From: Pipra filicauda | Taxonomy: Eukaryota > Chordata > Aves > Passeriformes > Pipridae | Reading direction: 5' to 3' | NCBI RefSeq assembly: GCF_003945595.2 | Contig: NW_024104313.1 | Span: 620,001 to 684,000, forward strand | DNA: 64,000 nucleotides | Shown: piece by piece, positions 62,930-64,000 of the stretch | Layout of the letters: the number at the start of each line of letters is the position of its first letter | How positions within the stretch are numbered: position 1 is the first letter of the stretch | Translations under genes and position numbers: made by a program | Notes under the pieces: generated by a model | Told to the model about the DNA's origin: nothing | Database searches by the model: none | What the model saw: the letters and a program-made list of their open reading frames with translations, nothing else

Positions 62930-63450
62930 CTAAGGATGCTTCCTGAGATCAGTGTGTCTGTAATTATTTCCATTGGATTTGTCTGCCGTGCACTTGACCA
63001 GGCTCTCTTGAAAAGGTGTAGATTTCCAGCTTGCATAACAACCTTTGGCAATAAGGTCCACAAGCATATTGTGCGTGGCATGAGGAACCACTTCCTTCCA
63101 ATCAACTGCTTTGAACTTTATTCCTGCTGTCTTCATTTGATGCCTCCTAAATCTTGTACTGAATCAAGGTAAAAGGTCACAAAATACACAATTAATTTAG
63201 CCTGCTGCTTTATCATCCAGTCTTGTAAGGTTCCTCTACGTGTCTTTACAATCAGCCTTCATCTTTGCCTCTCTAAACAACGCACTGTCATTTGAAAACT
63301 TTTTCACCTCACTGCATACTCCCAGTAGGGTATGAAAAACAGCAGCTCCTGGCAAGTACCCCTGGGGAGCTCCACTCATGTTGCACTTGCACTGCAAAAA
63401 CTGGCTGTTTACTCTCTGCTTTGTATCTGCCTGCAAAATACCACCTATTC
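62930..63450 (-). repeat. Probable old CR1-like LINE relic
   Basis: On the minus strand a 66-codon frame contains SGAPQG followed by LPGAAVFHTLL and KKFSNDSALFREAK, in the order of LINE reverse transcriptase motif B (SGVPQGS) and motif C (KFADDTxxF), with both catalytic Asp positions partly lost (NDS). Further down the strand, TTATTGCCAAAGGTTGTTATG resembles the CCxxAAGGATGTTGTG block of the CR1 3' region. Heavily decayed; the intervening part cannot be aligned by eye. Confidence 0.45.
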
Positions 63451-64000
63451 GTTTCTGTGTAGGCCTAAGCTCTCATAGTACATCTACATAGTCCCTTTGT
63501 GGACACACTACAGTCCCTGTGAGCTGACAACACATCTATCTGCCTGCTCTGTGCTGCTCTGAAACACCTAAATCAGATTGTTGTACATGTGCAAGTGTCT
63601 GGTTTTCATTCTAGGACTTTAAATACTGCAGTATTTAACTTCTGTGCACCCATGTCCTTTATTGGATCTAGCCTGAAGTACACACCAACACTGTTCCTTT
63701 GTATAGAAACAGTAGACTAGAAAAGCATTTGAAGGTACTACCGTTTTTACCTTTACTACCTTTTTTTCCCTTTGCTGGGAAACTCAGCTACACTTCTGAA
63801 AGACTGATAAATGTTGGGCTGAGAATGTCTACACAGACAGGAGGCTGAAGACTTCCTTTTGCCTGATCTTCTTCTGATACTTCTCTCTCATCAGTAAGCC
63901 TTTGGATCTCTGAAGTCATCTTTCACTGAAATGGGGAAGCTTATGTGGGAGACAGAACTAGACATGCTTTGGACTCTGGAAGAGACCTACTGCAGGGCAT
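63451..64000. other. Non-coding DNA, nothing recognised
   Basis: No frame of note and no repeat recognised in the last 550 bases. Confidence 0.5.

Overview
The window looks like a gene-desert or long-intron stretch of a bird genome. It is AT-rich, has no open reading frame over about 155 codons outside one transposon, and has no exon chain I can support. The bird assignment rests on the repeats: CR1 LINE copies with the typical avian 3' end, a 565-bp LTR of a kind I recognise from neoavian (ERVL-type) genomes, other avian-style LTRs, and almost no SINEs. I see no host protein-coding gene, tRNA, rRNA, CRISPR or bacterial feature.

Layout. 1-14.5 kb is mostly featureless AT-rich DNA with one short CR1 tail (about 1.47-1.57 kb) and two G/T- or A/C-rich tracts. 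14.5-16.1 kb holds a minus-strand non-LTR retrotransposon remnant with a reverse transcriptase and a C-terminal zinc-finger-like motif, of the RTE-like kind; it reads through about 470 codons with only three TGA stops. 22.9-23.5 kb is a complete solo LTR with a perfect 5-bp target duplication.

The main item is 26,129-29,478: a complete, apparently young LTR element. It has 199-bp LTRs differing at one base, a 6-bp target duplication ATTCAG, a candidate primer-binding site and a polypurine tract, but only about 2.9 kb of internal sequence and no protease, reverse transcriptase or RNase H. It carries a matrix-like Gag start, an overlapping -1-frame ORF of about 500 codons with no clear relative, and a short integrase-like C-terminal tail cut off by a 37-bp duplication. 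I read it as a non-autonomous relative of a class II (beta/alpha-like) endogenous retrovirus.

32.4-35.9 kb is a nested repeat cluster: an inverted LTR with a scrap of retroviral interior, then a plus-strand CR1 element split by two solo LTRs (an ERVL-like one on the minus strand, and one on the plus strand related to the inverted LTR). 36-64 kb is again mostly featureless, with a CTTT microsatellite, a poly(T) tract that may be the tail of a retrocopied mRNA, a very old CR1 copy near 54.7-55.6 kb with an LTR scrap in it, and a probable old minus-strand CR1-like relic near 63 kb.

All family assignments were made by eye without database searches.
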